This document shows, piece after piece, positions 46,340 through 58,742 of a stretch of DNA of 64,000 nucleotides (its first letter is position 1; each line of letters begins with the position of its first letter). The notes under the pieces are model-generated. The model searched no databases. It was not told the origin of the DNA and saw only the letters and a list, made by a program, of their open reading frames with translations. Source of the stretch: Cryptomeria japonica (Eukaryota; Streptophyta; Pinopsida; Cupressales; Cupressaceae); the NCBI RefSeq assembly GCF_030272615.1, contig NC_081415.1:423115757-423179756 (forward strand), given 5' to 3'. The position numbers and the translations under genes were made by a program.

Positions 46340-46870
46340 ATTGGCCCTCTGATTTGTATGTAGGTGTCATACTCTATATGCATTGGAAATTTGGAATTTG
46401 GCGAAATGGGTCCTTGAATTCTTATAATGTTTTATTGGCCCTCTGATTTGTATGTAGGTGTCATACTCTATATGCATTGGAATTTGGCGAAATGGGTCCT
46501 CAAATGCTTATAATGTTTTAATTGTTATTGGCGAATTGGGTCTCATTATGCTTAACATAAAATTTAACAATTGGCAAAATGGGTCGGCACGTGCAATGAA
46601 GATTTAATTAACCATTGGCGAAATAGGTCTTGGGTACAATGTCGTGTTACTATTTCTGGTGAATAAGGGAGGTGATCTAATACCCACATCCAAGTGATTC
46701 CAGGCGAATATAATAGGCATCCACGTGAAATGATATGTGGTCAATGGCGAATCTGAAATACATTGGACCATTAACATCAAAATTCTGGGCGATTTGGCCA
46801 CCGTGTTGTCCAATACTATTCACCAATTTCAGGAAAATGGAATCGCAAAATTCGCCAAAAGGCCCACTAA
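46340..46870. repeat. 94-bp tandem duplication and GGCGAA-rich stretch
   Basis: The phrase TTGGCCCTCTGATTTGTATG begins at 46341 and again at 46435 (94-bp period). Downstream the word TTGGCGAAATGGGTC recurs at irregular spacing to about 46,860, partly as GGCGAATTGGGTC. Nature unknown. Confidence 0.6.
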
Positions 46871-49305
46871 AAAACACTCTGACCATTATCATTCATTAAT
46901 TATTGTACTATGTTTTAAATTTTAAATTTATTATATATATATTTTTATGTATATTGAATTACATAAATTATGGTATATATAGTACCCCCTATTCCCTATA
47001 ATCGTCAATTTTTTCAAATGTTGGCCCTAGAAACCCAATCCCTTCTACCAAGAAATGCTAAAAAAACTAACATTAGTAAAATACAAAATACTCAAGAATG
47101 GGCTTTCATAAAGTTTCAATGGAGTATCTAAGCAATAGTGTACAAAAACAACCATATACATCTCTAGGTATATTTTTCTTCCATCTATTTGAGAAAATTA
47201 TGATATTTTGATATTTTCTATGTTGTGTATTATTTAGTCTAATGTTATTATTCGGATTTATTGAGATTAATCCCAATGTTATAGTTCCTCTCAATCATAA
47301 TCATGCTCAATTATTCCAAATTATTGCAGTTATGGTTAAACAAAGATAGAGCTCTAGTAGAGTTTTGTTGCATCTACATTATATAAAGTTGCTCCCAATT
47401 AAGTGAGTTCAACATGGAAGATTCCTAATTAGATCTCAAGGCAATTTTTGTAAATGAGGCTAAAATTGTGTTCACAATTATTTCTAGTAGCAAGCAAAAG
47501 GAGTTATAACATCTTGATTATGGGTTTGATATGCTAGTAATAAATGGATCTACTGGAATGATGAATCCTATTGAAGTAGCTTCTCACTCTAACGAAGGAG
47601 ACTTGAGTTGAAATAGTCGATGCCACACTTTGTATATGAATAAGTTAAAGAAAATTTGAGACAAAGAAACTTGGTCAAACAAATTGTATAAACTAGATTA
47701 AAGAAATCAAACGTAGCCATCTAATGACTAAGCCTTTTGGTAGCATTCTTGTTGTCAAATTTCATGTCAATCTCGAAGTTATCTTTTAGACACAATATTA
47801 GAGTATGATGTTTTTTCATGGTGTAATAACATCATATTGTTATGTCTAAATAGTAACAGTTTACAATGTGAGTTACAACTACTAATGCAACTTTCTCATT
47901 CAACGATTAGCACAAGCTACTCATTCAAGTGTCATCCAATTCTTTTAAACTCCATGCATTCATTCCTTTGACACAAGTAGGTGTCATGACCAATGTATTC
48001 ATGAGATAATCTAACACCTTGAGTTGGGTCTATTGAGAGGGAAACGGCTATCTAGCTCCTAAAATGCACCAAGGCATCATTATCCCTTATACATTATAAT
48101 AGATACTTAGTGCATTCTAGGCGTAAGGCCAATATATAGATGTAAATAAATATTATTTTTATGACAACAAATTAAAAAGTGCTGATTAAAATTTTAATGT
48201 AAAATTCTTTCACAATAAAATAATAATATACTTTATCATTACACACGTCAATAAAATGACTATTAATTTAATTTCCGATAATAAAATATAAATTTTAAGA
48301 AAAAACAATTTCATAAAATCTTTATCATGATAAAAACTAATAAAACTATTAAAAAATACATAAACAAATAACATTTTCAAATTAAATTTGAAAAAACTAT
48401 CAATGTGATCTGGAAAAAATTGTTTATAAATGATTGCCATTATATACCGACCAAATTAAAAATAATAAGTCATTGAACAATAAATATGTTTAAGTACTCT
48501 GTCTTCCCTTTCAAAAAAATAAAAAATAAAAAAATTTAAAATTATTTAATGATTAAAAATCGTGGCGTATTTATTGTTACCAGCTAAATTCAAATCACCC
48601 TCGTCATGGATTGACAGAATGATATATACATTGATGGCATCACTTCTTTATTTATTGATGATAATATTAAACACTTTAAAGGGAGAGAAATTCAAGTGAT
48701 AACAATAATCTAAGAAAATAAATATTAATTGCAGAATATAAATATCATATGAGGATTCGATAGAAGATAGGAAATGGGATCAGATATCATTGTCTGGAAA
48801 TACAGTCCTGCAATTACATTTTAAATTTGACAGCTAATTAATGCTACACAATTATCTGCTCCACAAATTAGGGGAAAGGATTTGGTAGTGGTGCATCTTA
48901 AATTTAAGTATTGGTATGATGTTATGTAGGAACTAAAAATTAGGTTGTCATGTAAGTAAGGATGTGGATAGTTTCAATATTTTATTTTCAATATTGTTCT
49001 AATCTATCGAGTATGCGTATTAGGTGGAATTTTTTACCCCCTACTCATGAACAGCATTTGTCTCTTGTGTATTCACTTTGACTTGTTTTCACCATACATA
49101 TTTGCACACTTTAGTCAGATGCAAATACATTTAATTGGAATGGCTCTGCGCTTAATGCCACATGACTACATTTATAAAGCACACCTTCATACTTGTGCAA
49201 ATCAAATAGAGTGGAGATGTGAAATGATAACACTTTATTATGCATCATTAGGGTTTGCTAAAAACTATTTTCTTTACCAGTTTATTATGCATTAATGAAT
49301 CTTTA
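46871..49305. other. No gene recognised
   Basis: Very AT-rich. On the minus strand the right edge (about 49300) could be the start of an LTR: TGCCATAAAGATTC directly follows the purine tract CTAGGGGGGAGA. No coding sequence is supported. Confidence 0.5.
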
Positions 49306-49310
49306 TGGCA

Positions 49311-49970
49311 TCTCCCCCCTAGAAGAATTTACAACATGTAGCTACCACTTCGTCCATTTCCTTGTGTCTAAGTGAAAGTAACTCATTATTCCATGCATGC
49401 GTAGGTTCTATGTCCCTCAATTCCCTTACTATAGTTATCTCCTTCTTTAAATCTTGGATGAGCTATGGAGACAAAGTTACAAACGAAGAATCAATATGAC
49501 TCACAAAGTTCTCAAGTAGGTAGTGAGATACACCACTTTATATATCTTTCAACTCCTACTTGATTGCTTTATCATTTTTTTATTTTTTATATCATCATAT
49601 TAAAAGATGGCTTGGAGCTCTACTAGAATTCTTCCATGTGTGGCTTCCCAAAAGACATAGTGGTTACTATAACATGTAATGGTTGTAGATCTACTTCAAG
49701 AAGTACATTAGGTAATGAAGTCACTATTTGTGCATGTTTATTTTGTTGTGCATATGTGAGTTATGGTTGATCTTATTCTAGCTCTCTTTAGAGGAGGTTT
49801 TATAATTAATGCAGCTAATTGAGCAAATTCATCTTGTGAAGTCTTTATTGATTGAATCTCACCTCGTGAATACAATTAATGAAGACTCTTGAGGATAGCC
49901 ACCTTACAAGTAGGGGAACCTTGTAATGGCAAAACCTACAACACAATTGACCCTAGCATGTTGTTTTACA

Positions 49971-50040
<70 letters not shown>

Positions 50041-50460
50041 ACACACACACACACGATGAACCAAGTTCTCGCTAGCAAGATCTTTGAATTGCCCCTAATT
50101 CATCCTATCTTCTAACTACCACTTTCATCCCTTCTATCATATTCTCTATTCTTTGTATATTGCCATTTATCCTAGTAGATTTTACTCCTTTTATAATTTC
50201 TTTGTGCTCTAATTGCTTGGTTAAGAATTCTTCTAATTTGCTTGGTTGGGGTTGATCCTCCTCATTCTTTAATAGTTGTCACATTACATGGTCTACCACA
50301 TCACCCACGTGTACTCTAGTAAACTTTGTTTTAAGTCTTTCTGTTTGCTTGAGCAGGTAACTTCTTTCTTCTATGAACACATCTTCATATCCTTCTCTAG
50401 CCACGTGTTAATACTTTATTTCGTTAAGAAAACACTCTTCTATGTGTTCTAATAAATGTA
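49311..50460 (-). pseudogene. Remnant of a coiled-coil element ORF ending at a polypurine tract
   Basis: On the minus strand broken frames read REGYEDVFIEERSYLLKQ, then VHVGDVVDHVM, a stop, SKLEEFLTKQLEHKE, and after the CT microsatellite a last part IQDLKKEITIVRELRD ending CCKFF and a stop. Directly after it lies CTAGGGGGGAGA, a polypurine tract. This looks like the C-terminal, helical part of another retroelement protein of the kind seen in elements A and B. It has several stops and an inserted microsatellite. Confidence 0.45.
49974..50055. repeat. (CT)n(CA)n microsatellite
   Basis: About 31 uninterrupted TC units are followed by about 7 AC units. Confidence 0.97.
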
Positions 50461-53247
50461 ATGTTCATCCACCAAAAAATTATGTGATGCTTCCAATAGA
50501 AACATTCATTGTGCAATACCAATTTCTCATTACTCGGAATTTTGATCATCAAGAAAACTAGTATTTGCTCAATTTTATATAAAATAAAATCTAATACCTT
50601 TTAATTTACTTAAAAAGATTCTAAACTTATAAAACAATAACTTTCTCTACAATTCAAACCTTGAAAAAAGACATTACATTGTCTTAACTACAAGAAGGAT
50701 CTAAGAAATAAATATACTATATGATCAATTTAAATTATGTTCATTAATTTGTAAAGCCTAAAAAAGACATTACATAACTTTCAAGTAACAAAGAATCTAG
50801 ATAATAAATATACTAAATAATCAATTTAAATTGTGTTGTTGGTTTGTATTAACTTTGATGTTAATGTTATCTTATTTAAAGAGATGACATCTTTCAAAGA
50901 CAAAAAGATATTAATGTCCCAAAAAGCTAAAAGAGAAGCCAATATGGTAAGATGATGATATTATTAGTGTCAATAGAAAGCTTGGCGGTTGTTAAATGTA
51001 AAAGGCCCATTTTTGATAAAAACAAGCATAACCGTCCAAATAATAGTTCACTATTATCATACCACCTAAAAAATGAATATCCACTGTTAACATTCTATAT
51101 TAGCAAAAATAAATCAACATCATTAAAGAATTTAAAAATTTTAAAAACAAAATTCAACATCATAAAGATTAAATATTAACATGTAGGAGCCGTACAAGAT
51201 GACATGTGCCAACGCTCTTATTCATGGCTACCACACTCAACTGGGCCAAATAAAATAATATAAAAACTAGTAAGTTGCAGACTTTTGATAAGCAGTTGTA
51301 TTATTATAGTATTTAACTATTGAAAACTCTGGGCATAATGATTTTATATACCCAGCCTGTACAAATAATTGCAGTGTTTGGTAAAGTCCTCTCCCCACAT
51401 GGAGTTTTTAAAGGTGTTCCTCAATTATTGTCAGTTGTTTGACAAAATAACAACTTGAAAAGCAAGCGAAAAAATGGGCAAAAGGATTTTTACTTTGGAC
51501 AATCAGTCATCTCGTGAATCGAACCTTCCCCTGATCCTCCGGCCTCAAGAAAGATTTAGCAGTTGATGACTTGAGCCACAGGTTTTGACAGAGAGGCCCT
51601 GAGCTAAAAGCATAAAAAACAGAGGAAAGTCAAAACATGCAAGTATGAACACAACTGAGACACAGTGAATGAAAACTTGCGTCCTAGGCTGAGATGAGTC
51701 CTAACTTAGCATGGCGGTGGTGGTTCGGAAGTGCCCTGATACAGACTCGCTGTTGCAGTAGTGATTAATGTGGCATGTTGGGATATTGTTGGTGGGTCAT
51801 GAGATCTGACAGGCGCTATTAATGGTGACAGGTAGCAAACATATCCAACTTGTCATTGTTTCCTTTTTAGGTGTTGCCTATCTATCGCGGTATTGATTAT
51901 CCTTTTGGAAATGGGTCCCGGCTCTTGTTTTTTAAATACCATGGGTTTGCTTGGGCTTATAAGGAGCTTGGATTTGCAACTTAGAAGGAGATGCACTGAA
52001 TTGGGTAATGTTGATAAGAACTCTCTCAGATTTGGAGTCAGTAATTACTGAAAGCAGCATTAATTGCTGAAAGCAACATTAATTGGATGGAACATGGATT
52101 ATCTGTCATGCCATAGAAGTTTATGGAAAAGTGTCTTTGACAAATGCTTATGAGCAGGACAAGCACCCTTTGAGACGATGCCTTTATTCTGGATAATTGG
52201 GATTAACTTTTTGGCTAAGAATGCCCAATTTTCTCAGCCCGGTCTTATATGACAAAATCATGCTTTTTTTAATATTGAACAATGTTTTTGACCTCTGTAA
52301 GCAGTGTGAGGTCATCCTACAAACTCGTATTGAAATCTTGATTAAAATGCTGAAAATGGGGGTTGGCATCCGACGATGGCCCAGACCAGGTCAAACTCCA
52401 GTTGGACTTATTGTGATTTTAAATTATAAGCTGAAAACAAGGCTCGGTAATGGGAAATGGCTCATTAGTCAAAATTCTGTCCCGGGTTTATAATTTTAAA
52501 CCGCATCATACATTTAAGAGTTAGAGTGGTTGACAAATGTAATCCTTAGACGGTTTTTTAATTTGTGGTTCGGCCAGACCAAGTCAAACTCCATTTGGGA
52601 CAATGGATTTTAAATTTTATGCTAAACATAGGCTTTGGTAATGGTGATGAATTGCCCATGATTCTGTCCAAGTGTTATATCTTACATCGGCCTAAACAGA
52701 GACTTATCTAGACAAAAATTGTAAACTGGTGATTAAATTTGCACATGACAGATTGAAGAATTTTGGTTAATGGATTGGCAGGTTTTGGAGCAGAGAGCTT
52801 GATATCTATCTCCAAAATTGAGTGCCGTCTTTTGTTTGGGCAACATATCTCTGGACTAAATTAGCAGCTTACTGGTTTAGGTATCCTAGGTGTTTGTAAT
52901 TTTTTTTGGCAATCGTGAGGAGATTTCTGTGCAATAACTTTTTGGTTTGGGGATCTTATTTGTAGCATGGTTTGGAAAGTTTGATGAATTCTGCTTATGT
53001 CTCCCCACGAAAGAAATATCCTTTACCACTAGATGGTTGTAATTTTCAAAGCCACGTGAATTCTACTGAGCCATTAAGATCTTAAAAGCTTACACTAGGG
53101 TTCGATACTGTATTAGGACATATTCAATGCATTGTAACTGTTGGGAATTGACTTCACCATGCTTGGAATTAAGAGAGTCATATTTGCTATAGAGTCTTGT
53201 ATTGAAGAAATCATCAGCCTAGCATATCTAGTTGAGAAGGGTAAGGT
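50461..53247. other. Upstream region of the receptor kinase; no gene recognised
   Basis: AT-rich to 51,200. The part from about 51,400 may contain the promoter and 5' leader of the kinase; CTTATAAGGAG at about 51957 is a weak TATA candidate. A diverged 193-bp tandem duplication is marked by CCAGACC(A)(A/G)GTCAAACTCC at 52381 and 52574. No first exon could be fixed. Confidence 0.45.
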
Positions 53248-53263
53248 TTGGTTTTATTTTCAG
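53248..53263 (+). promoter_or_regulatory. Likely 3' splice site in the 5' leader of the kinase gene
   Basis: A pyrimidine-rich TTGGTTTTATTTTCAG ends 20 bp before the ATG at 53284. An intron in the 5' untranslated region is likely; its donor was not located. This also argues against a start upstream of 53284. Confidence 0.45.
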
Positions 53264-53283
53264 CCTCCCTGCTGGTGGTCCAT

Positions 53284-55779
53284 ATGACTAGGTCCCGAGC
53301 TTTACCTTGTCTCCAATGGCAGCCTTTCAAAGTGAACGTTGTATTTGTAGCACTGATTCTCTCGGTCCTTCAAAGATGTGTTTCTGCAGCTCCACGTGTT
53401 GGGCCAGTGCAGCCTGTGTTTCTCGGAAATCAAATGACTTGGATTGACTATGGTGGCAATGCCCTTTATTCAGTAAACAAGACATTTGTACTTGGAATAT
53501 TCGCTCCAACACCAGATGTAGCAGCCTTCTTTCTGTCAATAAAGAATGGAAATAGTGGTATGATTGTCTGGACTGCCAATAGGGACACCCCAATATCATC
53601 TAATGATCAATTTCTGTTCTCAGAAGATGGCAACGCATCCTTGACTAAAGATGGTACTGTTATATGGTCCACCCAAACAGGAGGCAAGGGTGTTGGGATA
53701 ATGGAGCTGCAAGAATCTGGTAATTTGGTTTTGTTGGATAATTCCTCAAACATCATTTGGCAGAGTTTTGACCACCCAACAGATACTCTTCTCTCCAATC
53801 AGAGTCTCAAAGTTGGGATGAAGCTGGTAAGCAACTCTAGCGCACAGAATCTCTCTTCTGGTCATTATATCCTAGAGATGCAGGCAGGCAATCTGGTACT
53901 GTACACTGATTATAATCCTCCTCAGATTTACTGGACTATGGAGGCTGACAGCCGGAAAACAATTACGTTGGATGGCTCCCCTGTGATGGCAACTTTAACC
54001 GATAGATATTTGGGTATGTATGATGAAGAGAAAAATTTACTAAGCCAATTTATCTTCTCAAGCTTTCCAGATGAAGCAGGATTTCGTGCAGCTGTATTAG
54101 GTCAAGGGGGAGCTTTAACATTTGAAATCATTGAAACAGAAGGTCCAACCATTCTAGATCAGACAGTGATCCCGGCAGATAATTGTCAATTGCCTAGTGC
54201 ATGTGCGTCTTACTTTGTCTGCCAAAGTAATGGGCAATGCCAATGTCCTCGTCTCTTGAATTCTATCTACGGATCTTCATGTGCCCCAGCACCTTTGCCA
54301 CTTTGTGGTAGCTCTAATGACCCCGTAAGTTTTTATAAACTAGGAGATGATTTGAATTACTTTGCAAATGAGTTTGTTAGCCCTTTAAAAATGTCTCAGT
54401 TGGGGGATTGCCAAAAAGCCTGCAACAATAACTGCTCTTGCAGTGTTTTTTTCTTTCAAAAAAGTTCAGGTAATTGTTACCTTTTCAACCAAATAGGGAA
54501 TCTCAAGACCTCCACAGATGATTCCACTGCATTTGTTGCATACTTCAAAGGTCTTGGCAACTTAACAAACGGCACGAGTTCAGGATCAGGCAAAGGCAAT
54601 GCAAACCATTTTATCTTCATTGTAATCATTGCAGTGGTAACTGTAATTGTAGTTATTGGGATTGTCTATATTGGATACCGGTTTTTTAGGAAGAAGGAAG
54701 CACCTGATACGCTGAATGAATCATCAGATGATGAGAGATTCTTAAACAACATACCTGGCCTGCCAACCAGGTTCTCCTATAGGCAGCTCCAAGATGCCAC
54801 CGATAATTTTAGCAAGAGGCTTGGGAAAGGGGGTTTTGGGTCAGTTTATGAGGGTACACTACCAGATGGTAGCATAGTGGCTGTGAAAAAGTTGGAGGGT
54901 ATTGGGCAAGGCAAGAAAGAATTCCATGCAGAGGTAGCTACCATTGGCAGCATACATCATGTTCACCTTGTTAGACTCCGAGGGTTTTGTGCAGAGGGCT
55001 TGCACCGACTACTGGTCTATGAATTCATGGCCAATAGGTCTCTTGACAGATTCCTATTCAGAAACAAGAAGCAAGAGGTTATCTTGGATTGGGACAGAAG
55101 ATACAATATTGCGCTTGGAACCGCCAAAGGATTGGCTTATCTGCATGAAGATTGTAGTGTGAGAATAATTCACTGTGACATAAAGCCAGAAAATATTCTT
55201 TTAGATGATAACTATGTAGCTAAGGTGTCAGACTTTGGGCTTGCAAAACTTATGACCAGAGAACAGAGCCATGTCTTTACGACCTTAAGGGGTACTCGAG
55301 GCTATCTTGCTCCAGAGTGGCTTACCACCTTCGCTATTTCTGAGAAGAGTGATGTATACAGCTTTGGCATGGTTCTACTAGAAATTATTGGTGGAAGGAA
55401 GAATTTTAATCCCGAAGAAGCTTCTGAAAAAGCTTATTTTCCAGCTTATGCTTTCAAGCAGATAGAAGAACAAAAACTGGAAAATTTACTTGATCCAGAG
55501 CTTGACTATGAGCCTTCTGATGAAAGGCTATCAAGGGCAGTCAAAGCTGCCTTATGGTGTATTCAAGAAGATTTTTCTTTAAGGCCATCTATGGGAAAAG
55601 TGGTACAAATGCTCGAGGGTCTCATGTATATACCTCAGCCACCAGTTTCTTACCAAACTGGTTTCCGCATACATAACAGCTTGCTGAAATCTACCAGTGA
55701 AGAGGGGACCTCTTCCAATCCTTCTGATTATAACAGCCAGGACATGCTATCAGCAGTCCGCCTCTCTGGACCAAGGTAA
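53284..55779 (+). CDS. G-type lectin S-receptor-like Ser/Thr protein kinase (SD2-5 type)
   Basis: Intact single-exon frame of 831 residues. The frame is open from a TTG at 53248, but the first ATG is at 53284. Order: hydrophobic signal segment (about 15-36); bulb-type lectin domain (about 48-165) with VWTANRD and IIWQSFDHPTDTLL; a Cys-rich EGF-like segment (299-322); a PAN-like domain (341-422) with CNNNCSCSVF; transmembrane helix (442-465); cytoplasmic kinase (511-781). Kinase residues: glycine loop GKGGFGSV (514-521), Lys535, Glu550, catalytic loop HCDIKPEN with Asp632, DFG (650-652), APE (676-678). Cys replaces the usual Arg before the catalytic Asp, so it is a non-RD kinase, as is common for immune-type receptors. 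The end LSAVRLSGPR is typical of SD2-5 proteins. It should sense an extracellular ligand at the plasma membrane; the ligand is unknown. Length and motifs suggest a working gene. Confidence 0.93.
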   Translation: MTRSRALPCLQWQPFKVNVVFVALILSVLQRCVSAAPRVGPVQPVFLGNQMTWIDYGGNALYSVNKTFVLGIFAPTPDVAAFFLSIKNGNSGMIVWTANRDTPISSNDQFLFSEDGNASLTKDGTVIWSTQTGGKGVGIMELQESGNLVLLDNSSNIIWQSFDHPTDTLLSNQSLKVGMKLVSNSSAQNLSSGHYILEMQAGNLVLYTDYNPPQIYWTMEADSRKTITLDGSPVMATLTDRYLGMYDEEKNLLSQFIFSSFPDEAGFRAAVLGQGGALTFEIIETEGPTILDQTVIPADNCQLPSACASYFVCQSNGQCQCPRLLNSIYGSSCAPAPLPLCGSSNDPVSFYKLGDDLNYFANEFVSPLKMSQLGDCQKACNNNCSCSVFFFQKSSGNCYLFNQIGNLKTSTDDSTAFVAYFKGLGNLTNGTSSGSGKGNANHFIFIVIIAVVTVIVVIGIVYIGYRFFRKKEAPDTLNESSDDERFLNNIPGLPTRFSYRQLQDATDNFSKRLGKGGFGSVYEGTLPDGSIVAVKKLEGIGQGKKEFHAEVATIGSIHHVHLVRLRGFCAEGLHRLLVYEFMANRSLDRFLFRNKKQEVILDWDRRYNIALGTAKGLAYLHEDCSVRIIHCDIKPENILLDDNYVAKVSDFGLAKLMTREQSHVFTTLRGTRGYLAPEWLTTFAISEKSDVYSFGMVLLEIIGGRKNFNPEEASEKAYFPAYAFKQIEEQKLENLLDPELDYEPSDERLSRAVKAALWCIQEDFSLRPSMGKVVQMLEGLMYIPQPPVSYQTGFRIHNSLLKSTSEEGTSSNPSDYNSQDMLSAVRLSGPR

Positions 55780-55935
55780 GTCTTGTCATTTTTAAGATTC
55801 TCTACAAAGTTTTTGAAGTCCTTTTACTAAAGAGAATATGAAAGCACATTGGCTGTAGCAGAACTAAGGGATCTTGAGCTGATAAAAAACAAAGACTGGG
55901 ATGTTTTCCTTGTCATTATGTATGAATCTATCCAG
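55771..55935 (+). promoter_or_regulatory. Possible alternative intron overlapping the stop codon of the kinase
   Basis: The stop TAA (55777-55779) lies inside CCAAGGTAAGT, a full donor consensus. A possible acceptor CTATCCAG ends at 55935, giving a 160-bp intron. If removed, the frame continues for 16 more codons after the Arg and stops. Whether it is used as a 3'-UTR intron, as an alternative end, or not at all cannot be told here. Confidence 0.4.
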
Positions 55936-58450
55936 GCATGTGCCCATGTATGACCATACAAATGGTCTGTATATTATCTTCTGACCGATCTATAGAGCAT
56001 GATGTCTATAAAAGAGAGTTGCAAACTTTACACACTAGAGCATCCATTTTTGCTTCTTTCACAATAGTCATATTGAGATTTTTTGTCAGTGTTTTATTTT
56101 GTATACAAGGAGCGTCAATTCAGATCCAATTGGCTCTTTATAGTCTGGTTGGTCTAAATGTGAAAATATGTTACAGCAAATATGCTGAGCTTTGCACAAA
56201 CTAGGTGATTCCATGCCTTATCGATGATAAGAAGACATATTACAGTCAGCCATAACCTTTTTTGTTGGATTGGGAAGTCTGGATTTTGCATTTGGCTTCT
56301 ATAAATATCCTAGTCTCGTTGGGTTTAGAGGTCTTCAAATTTACAATTCATTATCATGTATTGACAAAAGTTCCTTTCAAACTTAATGAGTCCAATCCAC
56401 AGAAAGAGTAATATGGGAACTGCAGATGAATCTGTATTAGGCTATTAGCTTGTGTTTCGATCTTACTGTGCTTTCCAAGGTCATGGCCATGTGTTTAAGC
56501 TTCTCCATTCCAGTTTGTGCAATAAACAATGTTTACAGAGGATTGAATTTTGGTTTTAATGACAATTGTTAATCTGGCTTTGTTGTAACTTTATAAAACA
56601 AATCAAATCATGGGTTATTGCCATTTCAGTTATTCTGAAGTTTTTGCCCTAATTAAAATTTGATGGCACATGAATCAATGAAAATTCTTAGACACAAAAG
56701 TGAATATTGAGTATCTTATGTCAGCATGCCATCATCTTCTTGTTATTGAGGTGTGTGCAAATGTATTCAATGCCATAGCATCAATCTCGTTTACTGAGCT
56801 GCTTGCAAATCTCAAGGAAACCAAAAGATTCTCCAAGACGAACTGGGTTGAAACATAATAAAAGGTTAACATTGAGTGCCATGATTGAAAGATGTCCATG
56901 TATTAAAATCCCTGTACTTTTGTCCAAGGCATTCTACAATCAACAAAATATAAGGGAAAGAAACAAGCTTACATCGACTTGGATGGGTATTGGCCTCTTC
57001 AGAAATTAGCAGTTCTTTTTCCAAAATCTTGGAAGGATTAAATTAATTTTAGTACTTCATACCTAGTATATGATATGGCTTGGAGAAGATCAGTAAGCAA
57101 ATGCAAAAATTGAAATTCACACATTATGTTTGAGGAGGATGACAGTTTGTGTCCTAGGCGAATCAATTAGGTTATAGAAAATTTAGTATGTGATAAAAAC
57201 AAAGGCCTATGGCAACCAATAACAGGGACTCTCTTGAGGTAATTAATTAAATTAACATATATTTGAATCCGTATTTTCACTAGTAGACCGTGCCTTACAA
57301 ACTGCAATCATACATCAAACTAAACTAATTAGTTTTCATTGTTTGGCTTTGCTCCATTTTGGCAGAAAACCATCCGGTCATTGCTCCAGCTGGTTGACCT
57401 TGCTTATCCACATTTTTCTAGCAATTGCTTTATTTTTCAAATGGTTGGTAATGATTTCGATGGACACTGCTTATGTTTTACTTTGTCAGAGATGCACTGG
57501 ACACTTCTCTAATCATCAACAATTTAGACCAGTATTAAACATTCAGATCTAATTAAATAAAATGAAATGATTTTGCAAGGCAGATTAGCCTCTAGGTAAA
57601 GAGAAGGGTTTAACAAATAAAATGACTAGATGGATGAACAAACTATTCACGGTTAAACATTTACACAAATAATCAGTTGAATTGATCATGCATACGGATT
57701 TAAACTTTGTGTCAGCAACAATTATTTATGAATTTGCTTTCATTGCAAAGACATCTATTTGCATGGAGCTTTTACACCAGCATTGATAATTGTCCCTAGG
57801 CTGATGAAAACTTTTTGCAAATTTTTCAAGTAGATTTTGAAAGGTACATATGCTATGAAGCCAAGTTTAAGTTAGGTGACATCGCGTCAATTAAAAGAGA
57901 ATGGATTTTATGCACATTTGCTGATAATCTATTCGCTGTGATAGGAGAAGGGAATGAGGTGGCGTAATGTAATGGTCGCGAGTGTTTATTTTTTCGATCT
58001 TAGATGCTGCAGCCTGCTATTATGATTTATCTAACTATAAGATTGCCAAGTGTATCACTTTTGGTTATCAAAACAATGTGGATGTAGATAAGATTAGTGT
58101 GAGAATTTTATGGGGTTATGAAGGATGATGCGTAGCAGGTGTGCTTGGCACCTGAACATGATGATCTTATTATGATCAGCAACTTTCAGCAGCAGATAAT
58201 TCGGGTTTTGTATGATAGGGTCAGATGGAAACTAGGGTTTCAACCAGAGACTTACAGGGAAGAGCTTAAAAGTTAATTAGGTTCGAATTTCAACTGTAAT
58301 CAAAATAAAACTGATCAAAAAACAAGAGTATAAATCATCTATAGGCGAATTTAGAAAAGTTGCAGCGAAAGATAGGTCATGCGTTCAAATTGTGACAGTA
58401 CAACAATCAACTGCAACTAATTATAACAAGAAAAGAAATGAAATCTCAAA
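55780..58450. other. 3' untranslated and intergenic sequence
   Basis: AATAAA at 56521 is the best polyadenylation candidate, about 740 bp after the stop. The remaining AT-rich sequence holds no supported gene. Confidence 0.5.
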
Positions 58451-58742
58451 CTTGTTACATTCCAAATTTCTTCCCCAATTTTTGTTACCTACATAATTCT
58501 CTGATTTTTTTTTCTAGGCCTCACATATTATTTGTTGGCATGTTAGTTTCACCACCCCAATTGATCAACTGTAGTTTGAATTGCAGTTCTTTGCATGATA
58601 TAAAAATAGGATCTCTAAAAATAGAATGTAGTAGATCTCTAGTTTGTGGAGCTAAAAATAAAAATTAGAATGAAGTTGTTAATTCTATCTGTGTATGTGT
58701 GTTCTTCTATTTTTAGTTGCTCCTCTATTAGTCTAGGATCTC

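Noticed and set aside
53248-53283. Upstream extension of the receptor kinase
   Set aside because: It begins with TTG and overlaps a likely splice acceptor; ATG 53284 gives a normal signal sequence.
58438-58668. 76-codon plus frame near the LTR at 58.7 kb
   Set aside because: It lies in probable LTR sequence, has low complexity and no recognisable domain.
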